A stretch of 64,000 bases of DNA from DAOUJH01 sp965116555 (GTDB lineage Bacteria > Chloroflexota > Dehalococcoidia > Lucifugimonadales > QGNO01): the NCBI GenBank assembly GCA_965116555.1, contig OZ220698.1, positions 496,001 to 560,000 of the forward strand, given 5' to 3'. This document shows positions 53,568 through 62,498 of the stretch, in pieces. The notes below the pieces were generated by a model. The model was not told the DNA's origin, did no database searches, and saw only the letters and a list, made by a program, of their open reading frames with translations. The translations under genes and the position numbers were made by a program. How positions within the stretch are numbered: position 1 is the first letter of the stretch; each line of letters begins with the position of its first letter.

Positions 53568-53888
53568 ATGAGCATAGTTAAGATAAATGCAATTACCCCT
53601 GTTGAGGGGGAGGAGTCGGAGCTGGAGGCCCGGTTCGGCAAGCGCGTTCGCGAAGTGGAGAGCATGGAGGGATTCGAAGGCTTTGAACTGCTCCGTCCTG
53701 TAACCGGAGAGGACCGCTATTTCGTCTACACGCGCTGGCGCTCGGAGGAGGATTTCCAACGCTGGGTGAATAGCGATGCGTTCCGGCGCGGTCATGCCAG
53801 ACCGGAGGGAGAGAAAAACGTCGCCTCCCACGCCAAGCTGCTCTCGTTCGAGATAGTGGAGTGGCCTTACCCAGCAAACCTGACGTAG
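53568..53888 (+). CDS. IsdG/MhuD-like heme-degrading monooxygenase (ABM family)
   Basis: A 106-residue ferredoxin-like protein. The catalytic triad known from IsdG/IsdI (Asn, Trp, His) is present at N7 (IVKINAIT), W66 (EDFQRWVNSD) and H76 (FRRGHARP), with nearly the same spacing as in IsdI. It probably opens the heme ring to release iron. AAAGGAGAG precedes the ATG. It starts 12 bases after hmuV, which completes an uptake-and-use operon. Confidence 0.88.
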   Translation: MSIVKINAITPVEGEESELEARFGKRVREVESMEGFEGFELLRPVTGEDRYFVYTRWRSEEDFQRWVNSDAFRRGHARPEGEKNVASHAKLLSFEIVEWPYPANLT

Positions 53889-54090
53889 ATAGAAGCGGGC
53901 CTGCTTTGGGGCAGGGAAGCGCCCCGCGGCTTGCTCTCTTGCCCGCCCGCCTTTGCCGAGTCCCCATAGGGGCGGGGGCCATCCTCAAAGGTCTGCACCC
54001 CAACCATGAGAACCCCCGCCCCACCTTCCTGCGCAGGGAAAGACGATAGGGGGTGTGCTTGTCTGTTTGCCCGTATGCCCGTCCCCTTTG

Positions 54091-54119
54091 TTGACTCACT
54101 GGCATGCAGCCAATATCAT
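54091..54119 (+). promoter_or_regulatory. Candidate promoter of the Asp-box protein pair
   Basis: TTGACT (54091-54096), a 17-base spacer and TATCAT (54114-54119), about 64 bases before the first ATG. Upstream, in 53889-54090, GGGGCGGGGG (near 53970) and CCCCCGCCCC (near 54016) form a long inverted repeat that may end the heme operon transcript. Confidence 0.5.
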
Positions 54120-54182
54120 CTGCCACGTCCAGCCAACACACCGTGAGAACTCTCCGGCTGAATCTTGCAGAGGTGAAAGAAA

Positions 54183-57100
54183 ATGTCCGTTGACCCCGCT
54201 CTCTATCAGGCAATGCAGTATCGCTCCATCGGCCCCTTCCGCGGCGGCCGTGTGCTGGCCGTGGCCGGAGACCCCGTAGACCAGGCCACCTTTTATTTCG
54301 GCGCCTGCTCCGGCGGGCTGTGGAAAACGGACGATGCCGGGGTGTTCTGGCACAACATATCGGACGGCTATTTCAAGACGGCCTCCGTTGGCGCACTGGC
54401 CATTTCCGACTCCGACCCAAACGTGATCTACGTTGGCATGGGGGAGGCCTGCATTCGGAGCAACGTCACCCATGGCGACGGCGTGTACAAGTCGACCGAC
54501 GCGGGGAAGACTTGGGCGCACATCGGTCTGGAGGACACCCGGCACATTGGACGGGTGCGCGTGCATCCACAAAATCCGGACCTGGTCTACGTGGCGGCGT
54601 TGGGACACGCCTTTGGGCCCAACGAAGAACGCGGCGTCTTCCGCTCCACGGATGGAGGCAAGAACTGGGAGAAGGTGCTCTACAAGAGCGAGCGCGCCGG
54701 CGCCATAGACCTTTCCATGGATCCCAACAACCCGCGAATCATATACGCCGCCATCTACCAGGCCAGACGCTACCCCTACACCGTGGTAAGCGGCGGCCCG
54801 GACAGCGGGCTGTGGCGTTCGGTTGATGGAGGCGACTCCTGGGAGGAGATAACGGAGAGCCCCGGCCTGCCGGGGAAGCCGCTGGGTCGCATAGGCGTGG
54901 CCGTTTCGCCTGCCCAGAGCGGCAGGGTCTGGTGCCTGATAGAGCACGACGACGGCGGACTCTTCAGGTCAGATGACGGAGGCAAGACGTGGGCGCTTAC
55001 CTCTAACAACGCCGACCTACGCAGGCGTCACTTCTACTATACGCACGTCTTCGCCCACCCCACCGATCCCGATACATGCTACGTGCTGAGCGGCCGCAAC
55101 TGGAAGTCCACCGATGGAGGGCGCACCTTCACCAGGTTCACCACTCCCCACGACGATGACCACGATATGTGGATAGACCCCAAGAACCCGCGGCGCATCA
55201 TCCACGCCAACGACGAGGGAGCCAGCATTTCGTTCAACGACGGGGCGTCCTGGACAAGGCTGGAAAACCAGCCCACTGGTCAGTTCTACCACGTGACCAC
55301 GGACACCAACTTCCCCTACAGGGTCTACGGCACGCAGCAGGACGGCAGCTCTATCAGCATTCCCAGCCGCTCGGTCACGGGGGCGATAACCCAGCCCGAT
55401 TGGTACTGCGTGGGCGGCGGTGAGGCCGGCTACGTGGCGGTCAGACCGGACGATCCCAACATACTGTACGCGGCACACAGCGGCGGCGGCCCTATGAGCA
55501 GGCTCGATTTAAGGACGGGGCAGGGGCTGGACGTCAAAGTGTGGCCGGAGCGGGCCAGCAATCTTGCCCCTGAAAACTTGAAGTACCGTTTCCAGTGGAC
55601 CTTCCCCATAGTGATCTCGCCCCATAACCCCAATGTCGTCTATGCAACGGGGAACCACGTTTTCCGCTCCACCACGGAAGGAGCAAGCTGGGATGAAATC
55701 AGCCCCGATCTGACCCGGAACGACGTGAAGCGCGGCGGCGCATCGGAAGGGGCCCCGGCGGAGGGCCTGCCTCCGTGCACCATATTCGCCTTTGATGAGT
55801 CGAAGGTGGAAAAGGGGGTGCTATGGGCAGGATCCGACGATGGCCTGGTGCACGTTTCGCGCGACAACGGAGAGAACTGGCGGAACGTAACGCCTCCCGG
55901 CTTGCCGGAATGGTCGCTGGTCAGCATCATAGACCCGTCGCCTCACGATGCGGCGACTGCATACGTCGCGGCCGCGGCTTACAAGCTGGACGACTACCGC
56001 CCCTACCTATTCAAGACCAGTGACTACGGGGAGACCTGGACGAAAATAACCAGCGGCATCCCGGACAACGATTTCACCAGAGTCATCAGGGAAGACCCCG
56101 CAAGACGTGGACTGCTCTATGCGGGCACCGAAACCGGCATATACGTCTCCTTTGATGACGGGGACAACTGGCAGTCGCTGCAACTGAACCTTCCCGTGGT
56201 GCCCATCCACGACTTCGTCATCAAGGACAACGACCTTGTGGTCGCTACCCATGGCAGGGCTTTCTGGATACTGGACGACCTCACGCCGCTCCATCAAATC
56301 AGTGACGAGTCTTCCCAAGCCTCGGCCATTCTCTACAAACCAAGAGAGGGGTACAGGTTCCCCATGTGGCGGCCTCTGCGCCCCGATGCCTCGTCGGTGG
56401 CGGGCATGAACTACGACCGCGGCGCGGGGCCGGTCATCTTTTCCTGGTACACGGAAAAGGACGGCGAGGGCAACATAGTGAAGCAGACCTACTTGGACGC
56501 GGGTCAGAACCCTCCCGACGGAGTGGTGATGTACTACTACTTCAAGGAGCAACCTGAGGGAGAAGTGACACTGACCGTCTTGGACAAGGAAGGCAACACC
56601 GTGAACACGTTCCGCAGCAAGGAAGAGGGCTCGGACTACAAGGGGCCGTTCTTGCCCAAGAAGGCGGGTATGAACCGGTTCCTATGGAACATGCGCCATT
56701 CGGATGCGGAGACCGTGCCCGGGGACGAGACCGTGGGCGGCTTGGACGAGAGCGTGAACGGGCCCATGGCGGTTCCCGGAGACTATAGGGTGAGGCTCCA
56801 AGTCGACGGCCAGACCCTGAGCCAATGGTGTGAAGTGAGGAAGAACCCCTTGAATCCGTCCACTCAGCAGGACTTGGATGCGCAGCACAGTCTTCTCATG
56901 CAGCTTAGGGACAAGACGTCGGAGATATCCGGTGCAGTGGTGCGGCTGAGGAAGGTCCGCAGCCAGGTGGTAGGCTGGTTGCAACGGCTTGGCGATAGTG
57001 AAGAGTCGAAACAGGCGGAGGAAGCGGGGCAGGCCATCAGAGATAAGCTTGCTGAGATTGAAAACGAGTTGATTCACGTGCCCGCTCCGGGCGCGCCCAG

Positions 57101-57320
57101 CTTGGATGCCGCCGTGAAGCTCTACTCCAAGCTTCCCGCGCTGAACTCGGTGATCGCCAGTGCGGACTACGCGCCGACAAAGCAGGCCGTGGAAACTTAC
57201 CAGGATATCGCGGATCGGGTGGACGCGCAGATCAGCCTGCTGAACGATGTGATAGAGCAGGACGTGCCGGAGTTCAACCGCATGGTTGATGAGCTGAACA
57301 TTGAGCCGGTGACCGCTTGA
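54183..57320 (+). CDS. Large Asp-box (BNR) beta-propeller protein, copy 1
   Basis: A 1045-residue protein. Residues 1-720 contain about ten Asp-boxes (S-x-D-x-G-x-[TS]-W/F), for example STDAGKTW, STDGGKNW, SVDGGDSW, SDDGGKTW, STDGGRTF, SRDNGENW, TSDYGETW and SFDDGDNW, forming probably two beta-propellers as in sortilin/VPS10 or exo-sialidase-like proteins. No sialidase catalytic residues are obvious. A beta-sandwich-like part (780-900) and a helical tail (910-1045) follow. There is no signal peptide or lipobox: it starts MSVDPALYQAMQYRSIGPF. It is probably a cytoplasmic scaffold or hydrolase of unknown substrate. Its twin follows after 22 bases. Confidence 0.85.
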   Translation: MSVDPALYQAMQYRSIGPFRGGRVLAVAGDPVDQATFYFGACSGGLWKTDDAGVFWHNISDGYFKTASVGALAISDSDPNVIYVGMGEACIRSNVTHGDGVYKSTDAGKTWAHIGLEDTRHIGRVRVHPQNPDLVYVAALGHAFGPNEERGVFRSTDGGKNWEKVLYKSERAGAIDLSMDPNNPRIIYAAIYQARRYPYTVVSGGPDSGLWRSVDGGDSWEEITESPGLPGKPLGRIGVAVSPAQSGRVWCLIEHDDGGLFRSDDGGKTWALTSNNADLRRRHFYYTHVFAHPTDPDTCYVLSGRNWKSTDGGRTFTRFTTPHDDDHDMWIDPKNPRRIIHANDEGASISFNDGASWTRLENQPTGQFYHVTTDTNFPYRVYGTQQDGSSISIPSRSVTGAITQPDWYCVGGGEAGYVAVRPDDPNILYAAHSGGGPMSRLDLRTGQGLDVKVWPERASNLAPENLKYRFQWTFPIVISPHNPNVVYATGNHVFRSTTEGASWDEISPDLTRNDVKRGGASEGAPAEGLPPCTIFAFDESKVEKGVLWAGSDDGLVHVSRDNGENWRNVTPPGLPEWSLVSIIDPSPHDAATAYVAAAAYKLDDYRPYLFKTSDYGETWTKITSGIPDNDFTRVIREDPARRGLLYAGTETGIYVSFDDGDNWQSLQLNLPVVPIHDFVIKDNDLVVATHGRAFWILDDLTPLHQISDESSQASAILYKPREGYRFPMWRPLRPDASSVAGMNYDRGAGPVIFSWYTEKDGEGNIVKQTYLDAGQNPPDGVVMYYYFKEQPEGEVTLTVLDKEGNTVNTFRSKEEGSDYKGPFLPKKAGMNRFLWNMRHSDAETVPGDETVGGLDESVNGPMAVPGDYRVRLQVDGQTLSQWCEVRKNPLNPSTQQDLDAQHSLLMQLRDKTSEISGAVVRLRKVRSQVVGWLQRLGDSEESKQAEEAGQAIRDKLAEIENELIHVPAPGAPSLDAAVKLYSKLPALNSVIASADYAPTKQAVETYQDIADRVDAQISLLNDVIEQDVPEFNRMVDELNIEPVTA

Positions 57321-57342
57321 ACAGACGGAGGAGGATGCAAAC

Positions 57343-60300
57343 ATGACAACGGTTGATGCCTCATTGCTTCAGGCGCTGGAATGGCGGAGTGTCGGGCCGT
57401 TCAGAGGCGGTCGAGTTCTTGCCGTAGCCGGTGACCCCGGCAACATCGCTACGTTCTACTTCGGATGCTGCGGGGGAGGCGTGTGGAAGACCACCAACGG
57501 CGGCGTTTTCTGGGAGAACATATCGGACGGCTATTTCAAAACGGGAGCGGTTGGCGCTATGGCCGTCTCAGAGGCCGACCCTAACGTAATCTACGTGGGG
57601 ATGGGCGAAGCCTGTCTCCGGGGCAACATATCCCACGGGGACGGGGTCTACAAGTCCACGGATAAAGGGAAGAGCTGGACGCATCTGGGGCTGGAAGACA
57701 CACGCCACATCGGACGGGTGCGGGTTCATCCCAAAGACCCTGATACGGTGTACGTGGCCGCCCTGGGTCACGCCTTCGGCCCCAACGAAGAACGCGGCGT
57801 CTTTCGCTCCAGGGATGGAGGAAAGAACTGGGAGAAGGTGCTCTACAAGAGCGAAAACGCCGGAGCCGTCGATCTCTCCATAGACTTGACCAACCCCAGG
57901 GTGCTCTACGCTGTTATCTGGGAAGCCAGACGCATGCCCTACGACATAAGAAGCGGCGGCCCCGACAGCGGACTGTGGCGTTCCAGAGACGGCGGGGATA
58001 CCTGGGAAGATATCTCCGCTGCTCCGGGTTTGCCAACTGGGGTAATGGGCCGCATAGGCGTGGCCTCCTCTCCGGCCAGACAAGGCCGCGCCTGGGCCTT
58101 GATAGAGGCGGAAGGCGGAGGGATGTTCCGCTCCGACGACGGCGGCGAAACCTGGGAGAAGACCTCCGGTCAGGGAGAGTTGCTCAGCAGGCCGTTCTAC
58201 TACACTCACGCCTTCGCCCATCCCACCGATCCGGATACCTGCTACGTTCTGAGCAACCGCAACTGGAAGTCAACCGACGGCGGTCGTTCCTTTACCAGGT
58301 TCCTCACCCCGCACGACGACAACCACGACATGTGGATAGACCCCGCCAACCCCGACCGCATGGTCCACGGCAACGACGAAGGGGCCAGCGTTTCTTACAA
58401 CGGCGGAGAGACCTGGACGCGGCTTGACAATCAGCCTACGTCGCAGTTTTACCACGTGATCACGGACAACCAGTTCCCCTACAGGATATACGGAGCGCAG
58501 CAGGACTGCAGCACCATAACCATACCAAGCAGGTCGCATAGCGGCGCCATAACCAGCAACGATTGGTACGCCGTTGGGGGAGGGGAGAGCGGCTATATAG
58601 CAGTCCGCTCTGACGACCCCAACATCGTCTATGCCGGTCACCACGTCAACGGAAGGGTCACCCGCTACAACCACCGTACGGGACAGGGCCGGGATATCAA
58701 GGTATGGCCGGAAGCCGCTATGGGATGGGGAGCCAAGGACGTAAAGTACCGCTTCCAGTGGACGTTCCCCATTGTGCTGTCTCCCCATGACCCAAATGTT
58801 CTCTACGTGACAGGCAACCACGTCTTCCGTACAACCAACGAAGGCTCCAGCTGGGACGTCGTCAGTCCGGACCTGACCCGCAACGACACTTCCAAGATGG
58901 ATGCGCCGGGCGGGCCGGTTACCAAGGAGTTCACCAACGTTGAGTACTACGGAACGGTGTTCACCTTTGCCGAATCGCCGGTGCTGCAGGGGGTGTTGTG
59001 GGCGGGCTCCGACGACGGCTTGGTGCACGTCTCGCAGGACAACGGGGAGACCTGGCAAAACGTAACGCCTCCCGACCTGCCTGAGTGGGCTATGATTAGC
59101 ATAGTCGAGCCGTCGCCTCATGACGCGGCGAGGGCATACTTTGCCGCCACTCGTTACAAGTCCGACGATGTCACCCCGTATTTGTATAAAACACAGGACT
59201 ACGGCGAGACCTGGCAGCGGATCACCGGCGGATTGCCTGACGACGACTTCACTAGGGTCATCCGCGAAGACCCGTCCAAGCCGGGACTTCTCTATGCCGG
59301 CACCGAGACCGGCGTCTACGTCTCCTTTGACGACGGGGAGAACTGGCAGTCGCTGCAACAGAACCTGCCCGCAGTACCCATCCACGATTTTGTCATCAAG
59401 GAGAACGACTTGGTCGTGGCTACCCACGGACGCTCTTTCTGGGTGCTGGATGACCTCACCCCTCTGCACGAAATGACGGATGACCTTGACAAAGCCGAGG
59501 CGCATCTGTTCCAACCAAGGACGGCGTACAGGTTCCCCGTGCGGCGCGGAGGTCTCGGCGGCAGTGAGGGGCGCAACTACGATAGGGGAGACGGAGCCAT
59601 CATCTTCAGCTGGGACCAGACCACGTCGCCGGAGGGACAGCCCGTCCGCCGTTTCCTGGACGCCGGGGCAAACCCGCCGGACGGCGTCACCGTCAGCTAC
59701 TACCTTAAAGAAGAGCCGGAGGAAGAGGTGCTTCTCACCTTCGAGGACCAGCGCGGCGAAGTTATCAAATCGTTCTCCAGTGAGCTGAGCAGCGCCAACA
59801 AAGACGACCTCCGGGTGCCCGCCGGACAGGGCCTGAATAGGTTCATCTGGGACATGCGATATCCCGACGCTGTCAAGCACTCCAGCAGCGTGGGGGCGGA
59901 AGGATACTTCTCCACGCTGAGGGGCCCAATGGCGCCTCCCGGCACATATACGGTCGCTCTGTCCGTGGCGGGGAAGAGGTTGACGCAGACCTTCGAGATA
60001 AGGAAGAACCCTCTCATTACAGCAAGCCAGGACGACATAGAGGCTGAGTTCCAGCTGCTGCTGCAAATCAGGGACAAGGTTTCAGAGTCCCAGGAGGCTG
60101 TGCGACGGTTGCAGAGCATTCGCAATCAGTTGGAAGGCTGGGTGAACCGCACTGAAGGAACACAGGCCCACCAGGCCGTGGATCAGGCGGCGCAGGGAAT
60201 CAAAGAGAAGCTGGCCGTAATCGAAGAGGAGCTGGCCAGGACTGCTCCCGGCCAGCCTATGAAGCTGGGCGACAAGCTGGCCGGCCTGAGTGTGATAGTT

Positions 60301-60468
60301 GCCAGCGCTGATGAGAGGCCGACTCAGCAGTCCTACGACGTGTTCCGGGATGTCGGGGGGCGCGTTGATCTGCAGACCGACAGTTTACGACGGATAGAAG
60401 AGAACGACCTGCAGCAGTTCGTAGAGGTGCTGAACGAGCTGGCCGTGCCGTCCGTCAAATCTGGATAG
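57343..60468 (+). CDS. Large Asp-box (BNR) beta-propeller protein, copy 2
   Basis: A 1041-residue paralogue of the preceding gene along its whole length, with the same Asp-box order (STDKGKSW, SRDGGKNW, SRDGGDTW, SDDGGETW, STDGGRSF, SQDNGETW, TQDYGETW, SFDDGENW) and the same C-terminal layout. Strings such as EERGVF, PIHDFVIK and FWVLDDLTPLHE/FWILDDLTPLHQ match almost residue for residue. It again has no signal peptide. GGAGG lies before the ATG. The pair arose by tandem duplication, and clear divergence in the tail suggests different partners. Confidence 0.85.
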   Translation: MTTVDASLLQALEWRSVGPFRGGRVLAVAGDPGNIATFYFGCCGGGVWKTTNGGVFWENISDGYFKTGAVGAMAVSEADPNVIYVGMGEACLRGNISHGDGVYKSTDKGKSWTHLGLEDTRHIGRVRVHPKDPDTVYVAALGHAFGPNEERGVFRSRDGGKNWEKVLYKSENAGAVDLSIDLTNPRVLYAVIWEARRMPYDIRSGGPDSGLWRSRDGGDTWEDISAAPGLPTGVMGRIGVASSPARQGRAWALIEAEGGGMFRSDDGGETWEKTSGQGELLSRPFYYTHAFAHPTDPDTCYVLSNRNWKSTDGGRSFTRFLTPHDDNHDMWIDPANPDRMVHGNDEGASVSYNGGETWTRLDNQPTSQFYHVITDNQFPYRIYGAQQDCSTITIPSRSHSGAITSNDWYAVGGGESGYIAVRSDDPNIVYAGHHVNGRVTRYNHRTGQGRDIKVWPEAAMGWGAKDVKYRFQWTFPIVLSPHDPNVLYVTGNHVFRTTNEGSSWDVVSPDLTRNDTSKMDAPGGPVTKEFTNVEYYGTVFTFAESPVLQGVLWAGSDDGLVHVSQDNGETWQNVTPPDLPEWAMISIVEPSPHDAARAYFAATRYKSDDVTPYLYKTQDYGETWQRITGGLPDDDFTRVIREDPSKPGLLYAGTETGVYVSFDDGENWQSLQQNLPAVPIHDFVIKENDLVVATHGRSFWVLDDLTPLHEMTDDLDKAEAHLFQPRTAYRFPVRRGGLGGSEGRNYDRGDGAIIFSWDQTTSPEGQPVRRFLDAGANPPDGVTVSYYLKEEPEEEVLLTFEDQRGEVIKSFSSELSSANKDDLRVPAGQGLNRFIWDMRYPDAVKHSSSVGAEGYFSTLRGPMAPPGTYTVALSVAGKRLTQTFEIRKNPLITASQDDIEAEFQLLLQIRDKVSESQEAVRRLQSIRNQLEGWVNRTEGTQAHQAVDQAAQGIKEKLAVIEEELARTAPGQPMKLGDKLAGLSVIVASADERPTQQSYDVFRDVGGRVDLQTDSLRRIEENDLQQFVEVLNELAVPSVKSG

Positions 60469-60483
60469 CTTGCAGTGAATCTA

Positions 60484-60512
60484 TTGACATACCTATGAAC
60501 GTATGTTGTCAT
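60484..60512 (+). promoter_or_regulatory. Candidate promoter/operator of the solute ABC importer
   Basis: A perfect TTGACA (60484-60489), a 17-base spacer and the weaker TGTCAT (60507-60512). ACATAC (60487-) and GTATGTTGTCA (60501-60511) form an imperfect dyad across the spacer, a possible operator. Confidence 0.45.
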
Positions 60513-60551
60513 ATGTAGGCTTTTGTATTGTTCAACCTCAGGGAGGGTGCG

Positions 60552-62429
60552 ATGAAATTGAGACATTTATTGGGTTTGGTTTTGGCTCTGGGTCTTGTTT
60601 TTTCCCTAGCTTGTGGAGCCACGGAAGATGAACCGGATACTCCTGACGCTCCTGCAGCTCCTACAGCCACGGCTACCCCTGTACCCGAGTTCACTCCTAC
60701 TACCCCGGATATTGTAATTCCGACCGCCACGCCAGTACCAGCGCCGGGGGTGACGGCTGTGCCGCAGCCGACTGCCACGCCTACTCCGGTACCGGTTGTT
60801 GAACCGGACCGGTACGGGGGAACCCTGGTGGCGCCTTACGGATCAGGTTCCTGGCGCTTCGACTTGAATAGTCGGGTCGGTTTCTCCTGGGGTCAGATAG
60901 GGAAGATAGGCAACATCTACGGACAGCTTATTCGCATAAACCTCAAGGACCGCGTCACCGTAGAGCCGGACCTGGCGGAATCCTGGTCTGCCGAAAGTGC
61001 AACCGAATTCAAGTTCACGCTCAGGGAAGGTCTGGTTGACCACGAGGGCAACCCGTTCACCATAGAAGACGTTTACTGGCAGATGTACCGCTACGTTGAA
61101 AAGCCCAACGGACTCCAAGCCAGGCAGCAAGGATGCGTAACGACATACGTAGCCCCGATTGAGGACGAAAACGGCAACGTGGTGGACAACCCTGGCGCGG
61201 AGATAACGGGCCCCAATGAGTTGACGGTGCGGCTCAAGGCGCCCAGGAGCGCTTTCGTCCCCTGCTTCTCCGGCGCTTGGATCCTCTTCGGTCCCGATAC
61301 ATACACTAAGCCTATAGACACCGACCCCAGCGGCGGGCGTGACCTGGCTCCGGATGAGCAGTTGGGTACCGGCCCGTTCATGGTCACCAGCAGCACCATC
61401 GACAGCAACGAGGTCTGGGAGCGCAATCCCAACTTCTTCCGCGAGGGCCTTCCATACCTGGACAGCGTCGAATTGGTCCAGATGGCCGATAGGACGACCC
61501 GTATCGCTGCTTTCAGGGCAGGCCGAATTGACCTGACCGGCATCTTCGACAATCAGCCCAGGCGCGGTGACGCGGAGCGGTTGATAGCCGACATTCCGGA
61601 AGACTTCACCTTCTCTCTAATCACTGCTCTGGGATGGAGGGGTCAGACCATCAACGTCACCAGGCCGCCATTAGGCCCCATAGGAGAGCCAACTGCAGAT
61701 ACGCTGCGTCGGGTGATCCAGATGGGCACCAACAGGCAGGAGATAAACCTGCTCTCGTATGACAACACGGGCACACTCTCTACCCCCTACTTCTTCGGTT
61801 GGGAATGGATCAACACCCCGGAAGAGTGGTATGAGAAGCTTCCTGGATTCAACCCCGATCCCATGGTCAAGGAAGAGTTGATCAAAGAGGCGCAGGGCCT
61901 GATGCAGGGTTTGGGCTACGGTCCGGACAACCCGTTCGAGGTAGACATTCTCTGCTCCACCTTTAGCAAGACGGAGTGCGAAGGCATCCTTGCCCACTAC
62001 GAGCGCGACCTCTACATCAAGGGCACGGTTGAGGGCTACGTAGACTCGGCTACCCGCAACTCCAAGAGAGACTCCGGCGACTTCACGATGGAAATAGCGT
62101 TCAGCAACGGCGTAGCCTTCCCCGACCCGGACGCATTCAACCTGCTGCCGTTCCTGCCCAACTACAAGGGCGGAAACAACCCCACCGGTTGGGACAACCC
62201 GGAGTGGATGTCTCGGTTCGAGCAGCAACTGGTGCTCGACTCTCAGGCTGAAAGAGGCCCCGTTCTGGCTGAAATGGCCCAGATCCTCTACGATGACGCC
62301 GCTATGATAGGGACGCTTCGCCCTGGACTGGTCCACGGCATGAGGACCAACATCCATGACTACGTGCCGCCGTTCATCCACGCCGGCAACTACTCACTGG
62401 AGAATGTCTGGCTTAGCGACATGATGTAA
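60552..62429 (+). CDS. ABC transporter family-5 substrate-binding lipoprotein (DppA/OppA-like)
   Basis: A 625-residue protein from the ATG at 60552, directly after AGGGAGGG. A TTG at 60528 is rejected. The signal peptide ends in FSLAC (lipobox). A Pro/Thr-rich linker reaches to about residue 85. The SBP_bac_5 domain follows: DLAESWSAESATEFKFTLRE, DHEGNPFTIEDVYWQMYRYV, LGTGPFMVTSS. The family binds peptides, nickel, sugars or other solutes. The ligand is unknown. The two permease genes follow after a hairpin. Confidence 0.92.
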   Translation: MKLRHLLGLVLALGLVFSLACGATEDEPDTPDAPAAPTATATPVPEFTPTTPDIVIPTATPVPAPGVTAVPQPTATPTPVPVVEPDRYGGTLVAPYGSGSWRFDLNSRVGFSWGQIGKIGNIYGQLIRINLKDRVTVEPDLAESWSAESATEFKFTLREGLVDHEGNPFTIEDVYWQMYRYVEKPNGLQARQQGCVTTYVAPIEDENGNVVDNPGAEITGPNELTVRLKAPRSAFVPCFSGAWILFGPDTYTKPIDTDPSGGRDLAPDEQLGTGPFMVTSSTIDSNEVWERNPNFFREGLPYLDSVELVQMADRTTRIAAFRAGRIDLTGIFDNQPRRGDAERLIADIPEDFTFSLITALGWRGQTINVTRPPLGPIGEPTADTLRRVIQMGTNRQEINLLSYDNTGTLSTPYFFGWEWINTPEEWYEKLPGFNPDPMVKEELIKEAQGLMQGLGYGPDNPFEVDILCSTFSKTECEGILAHYERDLYIKGTVEGYVDSATRNSKRDSGDFTMEIAFSNGVAFPDPDAFNLLPFLPNYKGGNNPTGWDNPEWMSRFEQQLVLDSQAERGPVLAEMAQILYDDAAMIGTLRPGLVHGMRTNIHDYVPPFIHAGNYSLENVWLSDMM

Positions 62430-62448
62430 CCGCCGGTTAAGCGTATGT

Positions 62449-62488
62449 GATAAACTATGGCCGCCATCACTGGCGGCCATAGTTTATC
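62449..62488 (+). terminator. 18-bp perfect hairpin between binding protein and permease genes
   Basis: GATAAACTATGGCCGCCA (62449-62466) pairs perfectly with TGGCGGCCATAGTTTATC (62471-62488) around TCAC. There is no T-run. It probably stabilises the binding-protein mRNA or lets only part of transcription through, giving more binding protein than permease. Confidence 0.7.
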
Positions 62489-62498
62489 TGGAGGGATA

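Noticed and set aside
58270..60066. A 598-codon minus-strand frame opposite the second Asp-box protein, and similar long frames at 18187-19467, 5608-6792 and 3214-4329
   Set aside because: They are antisense shadows of clear genes. Stops are rare there because of GC-rich third positions. They show no domains and no ribosome sites.
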